Source: Lyophyllum atratum
Taxonomy: Eukaryota > Basidiomycota > Agaricomycetes > Agaricales > Lyophyllaceae
Length of the DNA stretch: 64,000 nt
Direction of reading: 5' to 3'
NCBI GenBank assembly: GCA_014905825.1
Contig: JACGCN010000016.1
Location: 620,001-684,000 of the forward strand
Part shown: piece by piece, positions 27,685 through 39,241 of the stretch
Position numbering within the stretch: the first letter of the stretch is position 1
Layout of the letters: every line of letters starts with the position of its first letter
Position numbers and translations under genes: made by a program
Notes under the pieces: generated by a model
Seen by the model: the letters and a program-made list of their open reading frames with translations, nothing else
What the model was told of the DNA's origin: nothing
Databases searched by the model: none

Positions 27685-30600
27685 ATGCAAACATCGCGCA
27701 AGTTTGATGCGCCGACTTTGCCAACCTCGTTACTTGCTCATTACGCGTTCACGCGTTCACGTCCAATGTCCAACAGATACGCTAGCACGACATACCCTTC
27801 AAGACCGACAACGGGGCTCACTACAGAGCATGAGACATCGCGCCCAACGACCCAGGGGCGCCGTCCGTGGACCGCCCAATCGAGGCCAACCACAGCACGC
27901 CCACTGACGGCTGCTTCGGTAAAGCATGAAGGTAGTTACGTTATAGCTCTATTAGAAGGAAGGGGTGTTGCACGCGAGGTCGGCATGGCTGCGCTTGACA
28001 AGGACACTGGAAAGGTCATGCTTGTGCAGGTTCGGGCAATTCATTATTCTCGTCATCTCATTCTGTTTGTGCGACGTGTTGTGCAGCTTGCAGACTGTCA
28101 AACATACGTGAAGACCCTCCACCAGATGCATCTGCACTCGCCATCTCTCATACTAGTACCCGACACATTTCTGTCGGCGTCTGATCACCCCTCAGGAACG
28201 TCTGGCAAACGTGCTGTCAACACGTCGATGCTTGTGGAGTTCATTCGCGAAGAATTTCCAGGTGTCCCTCTGGAGCCCATAGGACGAAGATATTGGAACG
28301 ATTCTGGAGGTCCTGGCGATACCATATCTATTGTGCTTTCATTGACGATTTCGCATAATGCAGGTCTCGAATTTATTCTCCAACTTTGCGTCGAGGATGA
28401 CGAACGCGCCGGAACTATTCTTGCAGTTTCGAATAAGTGCGCATATATGTATTCTCTCTTACGGAATTCGTCGATTAACGTGTTAATGCCAGATATTACG
28501 CGTTATCTGCGACCTGCGCTTTGTTCAAACACGCGGAATCGAAGTTGAACATTAGATTTGCGTCGGGTTCTTTGCCCATCCGTTATGTCCCTGTAGAGGG
28601 CACGATGATGATCGACCCAGATACGGCCAAGAATCTGGAGCTTGTCGGAAATATGGCCCATAAGAAATCGACTCATTCACTATTTGGGTGCGATATTGCA
28701 TGTTTGTTCCTCGAGACGTTTAATTCATCCGCTTCTAGGATACTGAACCATACGTTTACTGCGATGGCTGCGCGTCTACTGAGAGCGAACATTCTCTCCC
28801 CCGTCACCGGTGCGATACTAGATTTGTTCTTCATGCCTCCTGAGCTGATGTATCATTGTAAATAGTTCAAGCTTCCATCGACGCTCGTCTTGACGTCGTT
28901 GAGGGTAACAATGACGAACCGTTCTGATATGCCTGTCTTTCAACCGTCTTCGTAGAGTTCATTCAAACGGAAGACCGATACACTGAGGTCCGCGGCGCCC
29001 TCAAGACCCTCAACAAAATGGACTTCGACAAACTTATCGTCTCAGTATGTATGCAGTTATCAGTCAATGAGGTTCTATTGACGTGCTGCTTCCTAAGCTT
29101 GCGGCTCAAGAAGTCCGGCTTGCGAACACAGCCAAACCTGCTTCTGCTCGAGTCCTTCAAATGCTAAACCTTCGCAGCGTCGTAAAGAATCTTCCATTAC
29201 TGCAGAAGGCCCTCGCTGGCAGTCAATCCCAACTACTCAGGATCATTTGTGACGTGGGTTTCTTTTCTTCGATCATGTAATTTCACCACTCGCTAATACT
29301 TCTGCTGGCGTAGCTAATCTCCGACGAGCGTCTTGCAAAGATCGAAGCCCTTGTGAATGCAAATCTCAACGAGGATGGGGCTCCTGTCAAGGTATATGCT
29401 AATCATCACTCCTTACCCATTACCCCGATATCAACTGCGTTCAGGGAGGTATAGGCGCAGTAAACGCGCGCGTGTACGCAGTCAAAGTGAGTAAGAATGC
29501 ATTCCCAGGACATAACGCTGCCGACCTGGTCAACATCGCAGGCGCATTGCAACAGGCTCCTGGACGTAGCGCGCGAAACCTACAAGGAGAATGTCGGCGA
29601 CATCTTCCAGCTAAACCGAACCCTCTCTGAGGAGCACGAGTTGCCCTTAACTTTGGTCTATCAGGACACGGGGTTTGTGTTTACGCTCAAGAAGACTGAT
29701 CTGGAGGGCGAGTTGCCCAAGGGGTTTATTAATGTTTCGGCGAGAAGGGGGAAGTGGGTGTTTTCGTCTATGGATTTGGTATGGTGAGCATAGCCTGCAG
29801 CTTCATTTGAGCTAATTCCTTTGGATATATATAGAAGAAGATGAATGCGAGAATGAAGGATGCTTTGGATGAGACGTTGGTACTGAGTGAGAAGTATTAC
29901 GACTAGTTCATTTTATTTTGCCGCGAGCTAACGAGGTAACTTTTAGGATAATCCAAGACCTAGTGGCGGAAATTCTAGTGGATGTCGGTGCGCTTTACAA
30001 AGCGTCTGAGGCAGTAAATTGCCCCTTTGGTTTAATCCTTGCCCAACTAAACTCGTTGGCTAGGTTGCTCTTGTAGACATGCTGTGGTCTTTTGCTCACT
30101 CATCTATCAGTATGCATCCGCTTCCTCTCTATATTCTGACTTATTGCTCATTCTGCCTTCAAGTGTACAACTATGGTGAGCAGTCTCCTGGTCTGTGCCT
30201 TTTGGCCAACCCCTAGCTCACGCTCATCTCAGTGCGTCCCGAGTTCACTGGGACCCTGGCCATCAAGTCAGGACGACATCCTGTATTGGAGACAATCCAA
30301 TCTGCTGGCACCCTTGTCCCGAATGACGTGTACTGTGACGATTCGTCCTCGTTCCAGATCATTCAGGGACCAAAGTGCGTATCCGACCCTCCTGCTGCAG
30401 AGGTTGCACGCTAAGCTGTGACCGACCCCTCCAGCATGTCAGGTCTGATGCTTTTCGGGATATTTCCTACATTAGGTCCCTCATCGTTCCTCACCAGGGA
30501 AGAGTACATACCTCAGACAGATTGGTTTGCTTACGGTTATGGCGATGTGCGGATGCTTCGTTCCTGCTGAATACGCCAGCTTCAGGTGCGTCATGATACG

Positions 30601-31764
30601 CACGGTATCTAGTTGTCTGTGTTCTTGATCTGGTGACTGCCAGGATCCACGATTCGCTGTTGACGCGGCTGTCGAATGACGATGACATGGAGAAGAATCT
30701 GAGCACATTCGCGAGCGAGATGGCGTCGTCTGCCATGATTTTAGGTAATGGTAGTCTGCTTATTCATATAGATCCAGGTTGATCGATCCCCGGTTATGTA
30801 GGGCTCGCCACTCCCAACTCTCTAGTTCTTATCGATGAGTTGGGCCGAGGGACGTCCCCGAGGGATGGGGTTGGCATTTCGCATGCGATAGCCGAAGAGT
30901 TGATTGTGCTCAAGGTGCTTCGATCCTTTTTTGACGGATGGACTGATCTAACATCCGCGGGATCCAATTCAGCCCTTTGTTTTCTTCGCGACGTAAGAGA
31001 ATATACTAACTTCTCCCTAACGTTGTGAAATATTGCCCCATAGACACTTCAAAGAGCTGACTTTAACGCTTTCTCGCCAACCGACCGTTGTCAAGTACGT
31101 TGCCTATCGTGCCAAAACTCTGGTTTATTGACGATCACTTCTTCCAGCTTGCATCTGTCCGTGCATGTAAGATATAATCGTGCCGCTCGTTCGGAACCAT
31201 CTGAAACGGCTGTTTTGATAGCGAAACCGTCCATCTGCCTCGAACTTCGGAATGACGTTCCAATACAAGTGGGTTTGGAGCAATTGGTGGATCCCTGTGT
31301 TACCGACGTCTGATCGTATCGTGCTGTGTAGGATTGTTGACGGAGCACCAGAAGACTCAAATCATTATGGTGCGGTCATTGTGATCTGATTATACTCGTT
31401 TTGCGGCTCATTTCTGCGTAGGCCTGGAGCTTGCCCGCCTCGCCGATTTGCCCGATGACGTTTTGACGGAGAGCAAAAGAGTCGCGGAAACGCTTGCTGC
31501 GCTCCATGCTAAAGACGAAGCTGCCAGCGCGAGTACTCAAGCTGCGAACAAGCGCAAGGCATTGTTGCGGGTGACTTGTTCTCGCTTATTGACCTGCACC
31601 ATGATTATGTTCACTCTCAATCTCTCGTACTAACCCGACCTTGGCAGCTTCGGACACAGCTCATTCAGGCACTTGATCACTCGGCGCTGCCTGATCAAGA
31701 ACTTCGAGCCTATCTGCGGCGGTTCCAGGACGAGATTGCGAAAGTGTTCTTGCACACGGGTTGA
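27685..31764 (+). CDS. MSH4: Meiotic MutS homologue Msh4
   Basis: Works with Msh5 to stabilise meiotic recombination intermediates and promote crossovers; it has no mismatch-repair role. The MutS connector reads [20 protein letters not shown] and the lever region [19 protein letters not shown]. The ATPase core has Walker [15 protein letters not shown], recovered by joining GGACCAAA to CATGTCAG and then to GGAAGAGTACATACCTCAG across two introns, and Walker [21 protein letters not shown]. The protein ends KVFLHTG. There are about fifteen short introns, which breaks simple reading. The N-terminal mismatch-recognition domain I is absent, as expected for Msh4: the protein opens with a Ser/Thr/Pro-rich stretch. 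The motifs look intact. Confidence 0.93.
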
Positions 31765-32888
31765 GACTGTCTTGGCTGAATCTATTGCTCTGCTGGATCT
31801 CCTTTCTGGAAAGGTTCTGCTTTCTTGTTCCGCCTGTTTCTAGTGCATTAAATTATGATGATGTTGACATGGGTCATGTATTACTGTACATCTAGGTGTA
31901 TGGACGCACGCTACCTTAGGTGTTGAGCTCGGTCAGAGCGTCGGCAAGTCCGTAGTGGCTCGATGTGCATGAACTAAGAAGACATGAGGAAGTCAGCAAA
32001 CCTGAAAACGCCCAACTGTCAGAAGATGGTGATGGATAAGAAATGTGGTAGCAACGCGTGTGTGGTCACGATGTAGGCGCTACAGATATGGTGCGTGGCC
32101 TGGAGGACCGGAGAAGCCATAAATCATATGTGATCGACGTTGATCCATGCCGGGAACATGAGGTCTTGGCTGATGCCCAGTCTACTGCGGAATATTTGAT
32201 ATTGGCTGCGGGTAGTTTCGAAAAAAAGGATGCCGGTTGTAGGTCATCGCAAGATTCACAAGCCCACTGCCGAACGTGATTTGCGCCTAATATGCGCCAC
32301 TGGAAATTGTGGAATGTTCCTCAGCAATGAACGCGACAATATGGCTCAAAGGGAGTAGAGCAAGCAACATTATGCACTCTTGACAACGATGAAAAGTGAA
32401 GGAAGCTCGTGATGATCTGGGTCTATTCTTGAACGTATGAACCGTTGAAGGGAGGACTAGCGAGGATTGTCCGGAAGGATACCCGGTGATCGACGGGAGG
32501 TCTATATATTAATACGCGACCCTGTTGTTTGACTGCCTCGAGGAGGATAAACAACGCTGTTCCTTCTGTACCACTGCCCACTTTCAAATTTGTGTTCTCA
32601 GACCATTCTGCGCAGCGCGGACAGAGTCACGGAATATTGTCAGTCCACTTTTCCCCCCCTCTTCAACCTCGGACCATATCGATTATCTCTCCACCTGGAA
32701 ATCCCTCAGTCCCTGGGCCGGACGCGACTTATCTTCATGTTCGTGTGAAGCAGCTATACATAGAGAAGCCAAACTCCCTCAGTCGTATCACTATCAGTCT
32801 CACTATCGTTCACCGGAGTTCTGCCACACAACCATAATCATACACGCATAACTTCGCGCTGCAGAGCAAGCGAGTTATAAACCTAGCC
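31765..32888. other. Spacer between MSH4 and the FAD oxidoreductase
   Basis: No gene recognised. The 3' part, CT-rich with several short introns or uATGs, is probably the leader of the next gene. Confidence 0.45.
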
Positions 32889-34991
32889 ATGCCCGAAATG
32901 AAGGTTACACGAAGACCGATGGAGCCTCCAAGTCAACTGCCAACCCCTCTTCCCGGCAGCAGTCTCCCGACACCAACCTCTCTATCCCTGAAGTCCATGT
33001 CCATGCCGTACGGGATGTGGCACAACCTGCGCAACCTCCTAATCCGCGCCGCCATCCGTGCCCTCCGGCTCTTCTCCCCCTCTATTGATGCCCTCATGAA
33101 GCGGATAGACCAATCCCCTGGTCTCCCCGTGCCGGGTCCTAGTACGCCGTATTGGCTGATGCCGGAGTCCCCGATTGCGAGGCATGGGGCGGGGGAGGAG
33201 AATAAGATGCCGGGGTATGCGGATGTGGTGATTATTGGGAGTGGGATTACGGGGACTTCGGTTGCGAGGCATTATTGGATTGGGAGAGGGAGAATGGAGG
33301 TGGGGATGGGGAGAAGTTGAAGGTTGTGATGGTGGAGGCGAGGGAGACTTGTTCTGGTGCGACTGGAAGGTGGGTTCATTTGTGGACGTACTGTGGTTCT
33401 TCTATCGCTAACTACGTGACGATCGGGTTAGGAATGGGGGTCATATTACGCCTTTGTTATACGCGGAATACACTGGGTTCAAGGAGAAGTATGGTGTAGA
33501 GACTGCGAAGAAAATTATGCGCTTTCGCCTGGCGCACACGCCTAATCTCCTAGCTGTCGCCGCGGAGGAAGGGCTGCTTGAGGACTCACAGTGTCGCGAG
33601 GTCGAGACGTTCGATGTCTTCCATAATCCGAAGCTTTTCAACGCTGCCAAGGCGAAGCTTGCCACGTATCGTGCGGATTTGCCTGTGGAAAGCGCAGATT
33701 TTAAGGTACTGGAAGGGGAAGGAGTGGCAAAGGTAAACCTAATGCTCACCTGGCTTTCGAGATGGACTTCTTACATGTGTGGTGTAGGATCTTCAGCTGT
33801 CTGATCACACCGTCGGTTGTCTCTCCACGCGGGCTGGTGCGATGCACCCTTATCGTCTTGTCACAGGGATCCTCTCTCGACTTCTACGAGAATATTCGTC
33901 GAAGTTAGCTCCTTTTCATTCTCTTCCCTTTTCAAGTATTGACTTCTGCATCAAGCTTCCACCTGTTCACGCAGACGCCCTGCACCGCTGTATCCTCGCC
34001 CGACGGCAGCTCCCCGGGACTCTACACCGTTCACACCCCTAAGGGGCTAATCCAGACTCCACACGTCATACATGCTACGAACGGCTGGGCGTCCCATCTT
34101 CTTCCCGGTATGCGCGGGAAGATTATACCAGCCCGAGGCGTCGTGACTGCTCAGCGCGCGCCGAGTGGGATCGGCGAGTCGCCGGCTGCCAGGGCGCCGG
34201 GTGCAAGTAGTGCGAGTGTACATACACTCGTGGCAGACCATGGGCCCGAGTCGGGGTCGTGGACGGGCACGAGGTCGTTTGTGTTCTTCCCGGATGAGGG
34301 GTCGGGTACGTATGACTATCTTACGCAACAGCGCTCGGGGAGCGAGGAGGCGAAGAACGGCGTGGATGGCACACATGCTACGGGGTATCCGCCGCCCGCG
34401 GGGGAGATGATGCTGGGTGCGGTGATGGGACAGGGGAACTCGGTCCTTACGGAATTGGGGTGCGCGGATGATCGCGAGTGGGATAGGAAGACAGGGGAGT
34501 ATTTGGAGCATAGGCTTGATGCATACTTTGACGTCGGGGACGCGAAGGGCGAGGACCGCTTGAAAGGGGTCTGGGGAGGGATATTGGGTGTCTCGGCGGA
34601 CCTCATGCCGTGGGTTGGGAGGATACCTAGTCAGGTATCGGGGCGGTGTGCGCCACGGACGGTAGGGAGTGATGGGGGCAAGAAGGGATCTATTTTTAGT
34701 GGCGGGTCCGGTGTTTCGTCCCCGCTTTCTGGACTGGCGGCCCCTGGGGAATGGATGGCTGCTGGGTATTCGGGCGAGGGGATGGTGCATGCTTGGATGA
34801 GCGGGAAGGCGCTGGCGCACATGGTGCTGGGGCATGACAAAGAGACGGTCGGGAGAGAAGCGAAGGGTGGTTCGATGGATAGAGGAGAGGATATAGAAGA
34901 ATGGTTTCCGCACGTATACCGGGTGAGTCAGGAGAGGTGGAGGTGTGTAGGCATCGAGGACCTGGTCGCGGATTCCTTTCTAACGGACTAG
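32889..34991 (+). CDS. FAD-dependent (DAO-family) oxidoreductase with an apparent frameshift
   Basis: A flavoprotein of the D-amino-acid-oxidase fold. The ADP-binding motif is DVVIIGSGITGTSVAR (GxGxxG). The second part of the Rossmann unit is KVVMVEARETCSGATGR, then NGGHITPLLY across an intron at about 33370-33431. Later conserved pieces are STRAGAMHPYRLVTGILSRL, HVIHATNGWASHLLP and PARGVVTAQ, and the C-terminal GEWMAAGYSGEGMVHAW. Between TSVAR and LLDWERENG the frame changes: one missing base near 33268 would restore TSVARALLDWEREN. There is no GT-AG intron that could explain it. This is either a sequencing/assembly indel or a genuine inactivating mutation. The substrate is unknown. Confidence 0.8.
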
Positions 34992-35346
34992 TTTGCTTTC
35001 ACTGCGAAGCCTGAGCATGTGGGTAGCATCTATACAGATTTTCGAGAACGAGGCAGACGACTTAGGGGCGAGCATCCGGAAATATGGAGAAGGTGTCTAA
35101 ATTGCATCGCATCATGAAAGCGGAGCATGGAGCAATGGAGCATCATGCATCCATCACGTCGCAAGGTAGTTTGAAAGGGAAGCGCTTGGAAGAGCACGTC
35201 AAGGGCTTGGCTTGCAGGTACCAGCACAGCCACAATCAAATTTGCCTCACCGTTGCCAACCGTTTTAACATGCCCCTTCAGCGTTACCTTCATCACCCCC
35301 TCCCTCTTATTCTCCCCTTCCCCCACTCTCTTTCTTCCGATTCTCC

Positions 35347-36380
35347 ATGTTGTCTAATCTAATCTCCTCGACTGCGCTTTTGTCGCTTGTAATCCTCCTC
35401 GCAGATGTGCCCTCCGTCTCTGCCTCGACGCACCTTCACGTCGCACATATCCGCCATCACGAGCTCACAAACCGCTTCGCAGGCAGAGCCTTCGTTGGCA
35501 ACGCACCGAAGAAGATCAGGCGGCGGAAGATGTGTGGGAGACCCAACACCGACATCGCCTCTCCTACGAAGACTGTAGCGGGAGAGACTTCCACACCCGT
35601 TTCGAGCACCAAGTCGACTCCCAAACCGACAAAGGACACTTCGAGCGGTGGGGGTGGCGGTGGTGGACTCGGAGGTGGGAACGGGCTCAAACCACCCGGT
35701 TGGCCCTCCATGACCCAGCCAAGCGCCGCACCCGCAGCTACGAGGACTTCGCCTGCCGATCCTTTCCTCATGGAGCTCTCCAAGTCGTTCAACAATGCAG
35801 GGAATGCTTTGTACAACCAAGTACACAAGGGTGTCATGACGTACTAGTAAGTTCTCATTCCTCCCCACTCTAGGCCACATCGCTGATGGCGTCGCGTAGT
35901 GGTCAAGGACTGGGCGCGTGTGGAGATACCTACGATGACAATTCTTTCACTGCCGCCGTCTCTCGCCAAATGTACGATGCTTGGCCCGGCGCGACCGGTG
36001 AAATGAACCGGTAATTAACATCCTCACGCCGCTCTCTGCACGCGTCGTCTGACGTTATTTACAGGAACCCCATCTGCGGTCCCTTCGTCCCCGGCCGCAA
36101 GACCCTCAACCAGGCCGGCCGCTTCATCACCGCCGTCAAAGGCGCGTCGTTCGTCAACATCGGCGGCGATGGGCTGTTGAACTGCGATACGAACTCCCAA
36201 TGCCATATCCCCCTCACCGCGACCGTGAAGCACGGAGACAAAACGATCGTGGTGAAGATCGTGGACCGCTGTGAGGGGTGTGCGGTTGGGGATATTGATT
36301 TGACGCCGGCGGCGTTTAGGGCGCTGGCTGATATGGCGTTGGGGAGGACGCCTGTGGAGTGGCATTTTAACAAGTATTGA
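35347..36380 (+). CDS. Secreted double-psi beta-barrel protein (expansin/loosenin-like)
   Basis: The signal peptide MLSNLISSTALLSLVILLAD is followed by a low-complexity linker rich in Thr/Ser/Pro with a GGGGGGGLGGG run. The C-terminal barrel begins GQGLGACGDTYDDNSFTAAV, continues across a second intron with NPICG, and ends KIVDRCEGC and DIDLTPAAFRALA, the conserved DRCxGC...DLxxxAF core of barwin/RlpA-like barrels with the key aspartate. Two introns are used (about 35849-35899 and 36012-36063). Proteins of this type are secreted by wood- and litter-decay fungi and act on or bind plant or fungal cell-wall polysaccharide without obvious hydrolysis. The exact substrate is not predictable. Confidence 0.88.
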
Positions 36381-39241
36381 GGCGCTGGAAGAAGAAGACT
36401 CGCTTTTTAGAAGAACATGCACGGAAGCACGGAACTGGATTCGTTCATCATCATCACTCATTTATTATGGCTCTAGACACCGCTCGGCCCCCATACCCCC
36501 TCCCACTCCCATATTCCCTTTTCACTCCCTTCAACTCTCTCACATTCCCTGCTCTCTCCCTCGCTCACCTCTCTCGCCGGCTGTGGAGGGGCTCACAATC
36601 TCGATCCCACTGACGAGGCCTGGCCCTCTGTATTTCCTTATTATTTGCCGCAGGTCGAGGGCCTAGTCCCCTCGCGCGTCGCTGCTCATTACCCTTCCCC
36701 TTTGCCTTAACTTATTTGCTTTTGCTTTCACACTTTCGCGGTGTTTGACTGTGTTCTGGCGTACATAGTTTCACTCATACATATATACCTGTAGCATTGC
36801 ATCTGTCGTACGGTTTGATACGCGTATCGACGGTGGAGTAGCTGTGATTCGACTCGAATATAACTGTTTTGTATTTGTTTGATATGGCGGTAGATTGGAT
36901 CCGTTCTTCCATTTTCGTTGACCGGAATGAAAGAGAGAGCCCTATCTTGTATGTGCAGGTGACTTCGCAATTTCCCTTGCGACGTCCATAGCTCACCCAA
37001 ATCCCACTTGTTCGAAGAAAGGAAATCTCCGTAAGATGCGTCACAATGACTTTTCAATGATATAGTAATTTTCATGAGCCGCTTCTATGTACTAAAGAGC
37101 AAAAGCCTGGACAACCACATTGTGGTGTTTTAGATCAGTCCTGTGGCTCCGAAGAGCAGTCGATACTATGACAGTATTCAGACAAGTTCCGTATGTATGT
37201 AGGTAAACTTGATTCCACATGACAGTCATGCCACGGGCTATGCCTGGCTTTCTTTACTGGGGTGATTTTTGATTAATTTCGTATTTCACCGATTCCCAAC
37301 TCTGTATGTATGGTGTCGTTTCGTTGCCTTGCACCACGGGGCCATCGATAACTCGACGTGCTAGGTCTTCCAGTTCGCGGCGCATCCGAAGGGACTCCTC
37401 TTTCACTGAACTTGGAACGATTTGAACATGTGCCCCCAGGTTCCAGTAGGCGAATAAAGTCCCGAGGCCGCAAAAAGTATACTCGCGAGGTCGAGATTGG
37501 GCCAGGTTGGCATGATCCAGTCGTCGATATAAAGGAGGGTGTAAGTAACAGAAATGGCTTATAGAGCTGAAGATGCATGTTGGGGGGCCCTTTTGATGTC
37601 TCCCGGGGCAGAGATTCAGACGAGACATAAGCTTGCTGGACCGGGAAGGATAAAGCTACAATTGCCAAGGCGCGGGATAAATAGAGTGGAATTCAAGGCA
37701 GGGAAATTTCAAGGCCTTACAGACGAATTGCGTTCGACGACGTCTTACGAAGCGACCAAATTGTCTATTAGACTACTTAGCGTGTATATAGAGACGGATT
37801 TAAGTCACTGACATGACGCGGAAAGGCGTTGAAGACATACGATAGGACGCAATTTCCGCCCACAATACCCCGCTTGCGATTTCTTGAATGAAAGTGTTCC
37901 TGGGTTCTATAAATAGGTCTCGGGCCGATGATATTGATAGACAGCTTGACAATCGCGTTGTTGCCAAACAGACGCGTTCCGCTTTTGGTCAGAGCTGTCG
38001 AGTTGAGAGTGCTCTGTGAAAGGGTGTCAATGGGAACCTCATCTGTAGAGAGCGGAGGCTATTGCTTCAATGTTTCTTTGAAAGGGTTGTGCACGCTCGT
38101 GAAATAATGAGCTTCGCCATTACAAACCTCTTTTGGGGCGGCCGCTCTGAAACAGCAACGCTCACTCCAAACGCGACATTTAAAAGGGGGTTCTTTCGCA
38201 ATAGGACGCGTAATGAGCAGCATTGTGGAATCGATTCTGATATATTTCTTGAGATGAGAGGATCAAGACCGTATACAAATGGCGAAACTGACTCAAGTGC
38301 TTGTAAACGTAGGAATTGGCTTAAGCGGTCTTGAAGACCGGTCATTTGGACGTAAATAGCTACCATGATCCATAGGCTTTTGATGACTGCGGCGCGTGCC
38401 GTCTAGGCTCTGAGCATGTATCCGTGTTGGACTCGTAATCTTTAGAAAATCCACGTCGAGAATCGAAGCAATCGTGAAGGCGAAAAGGGCTTTTCTGAAA
38501 GAAAGAAAAATTTGAACCGCTGGGACAAGAAAGACCTTGGAGCCGCGTAGCCTCGTGGGGCTGATCTGAGTGGGAAGGCCATCCTTTGACTATGATGAGA
38601 GGTGAGTCGCTGCTTTTAGACTCGAAATTGGGTTCGATTTACGTTATGTACGTTTTGCAGAGCTCGGGGAAAGTCTCGCGGGACTTCGGAAAGTGATAGG
38701 TCAGTGGCGAGGGCAATCCGACCGAGACGGAATCCATGGGGGCTTCTTCCGCCGTATAAACGTTCCAAGCAGAAAGTCCTCGGGGATTTCTTTTTTGGCC
38801 GAAAATTCAATGGTTGTAGCTTCACTGGCGTTCTTTGTCGGTGCTGTTAGGCTGTGGATGAGGGAAGAAAGGTGATAAAGGGATGAATGCGACGGTTGCA
38901 AGGGTGTTCTACGGTGTTCTACGCATCGTTTCGTTGTTGGTCGTTCAAGAGACGGCACCCCGGAAGGCCACGTGAAGCTATTTGAATTTATTTTGGTTGT
39001 GGCTGGGTGATTGCAACAGATTTGCCTTTTGGTGGTGGTCACTGTTGCCAGCATCTGAGTCTTCAACCATCTTCCATCTGCTCGCTGTCTACGACAACAA
39101 AGAGCTTCGTTTTACTGGGCTATAGTCCGTGGTGAGTGCTCTCAGCAGACCGCTCAACGCGCAGACTGATCATCCACGTCGCATCCGGCTACTAGTTACT
39201 CACGGGTGGGCTCGCTTGCGTTTCGGGTGTCCTGATAGTCC
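36381..39241. other. Long gene-poor region
   Basis: About 2.9 kb without a convincing gene. A minus-strand frame at 37254-37628 contains EESLRMRRELEDLARRVIDG and SWESVKYEINQ, which look protein-like, and there are TATAAATAGG at about 37910 and several other TATA-like sites. Nothing could be assembled into a gene. The right end is presumably the leader of the next gene. Confidence 0.35.

Noticed and set aside
30361..30520. Apparent loss of the Walker A lysine in MSH4
   Set aside because: Joining CATGTCAG to GGAAGAGTACATACCTCAG across a short intron restores [14 protein letters not shown], so the motif is intact.
38615..38660. GGGTTCGATT motif as a possible tRNA T-loop
   Set aside because: The flanking sequences do not form a T-stem and no acceptor stem is present.
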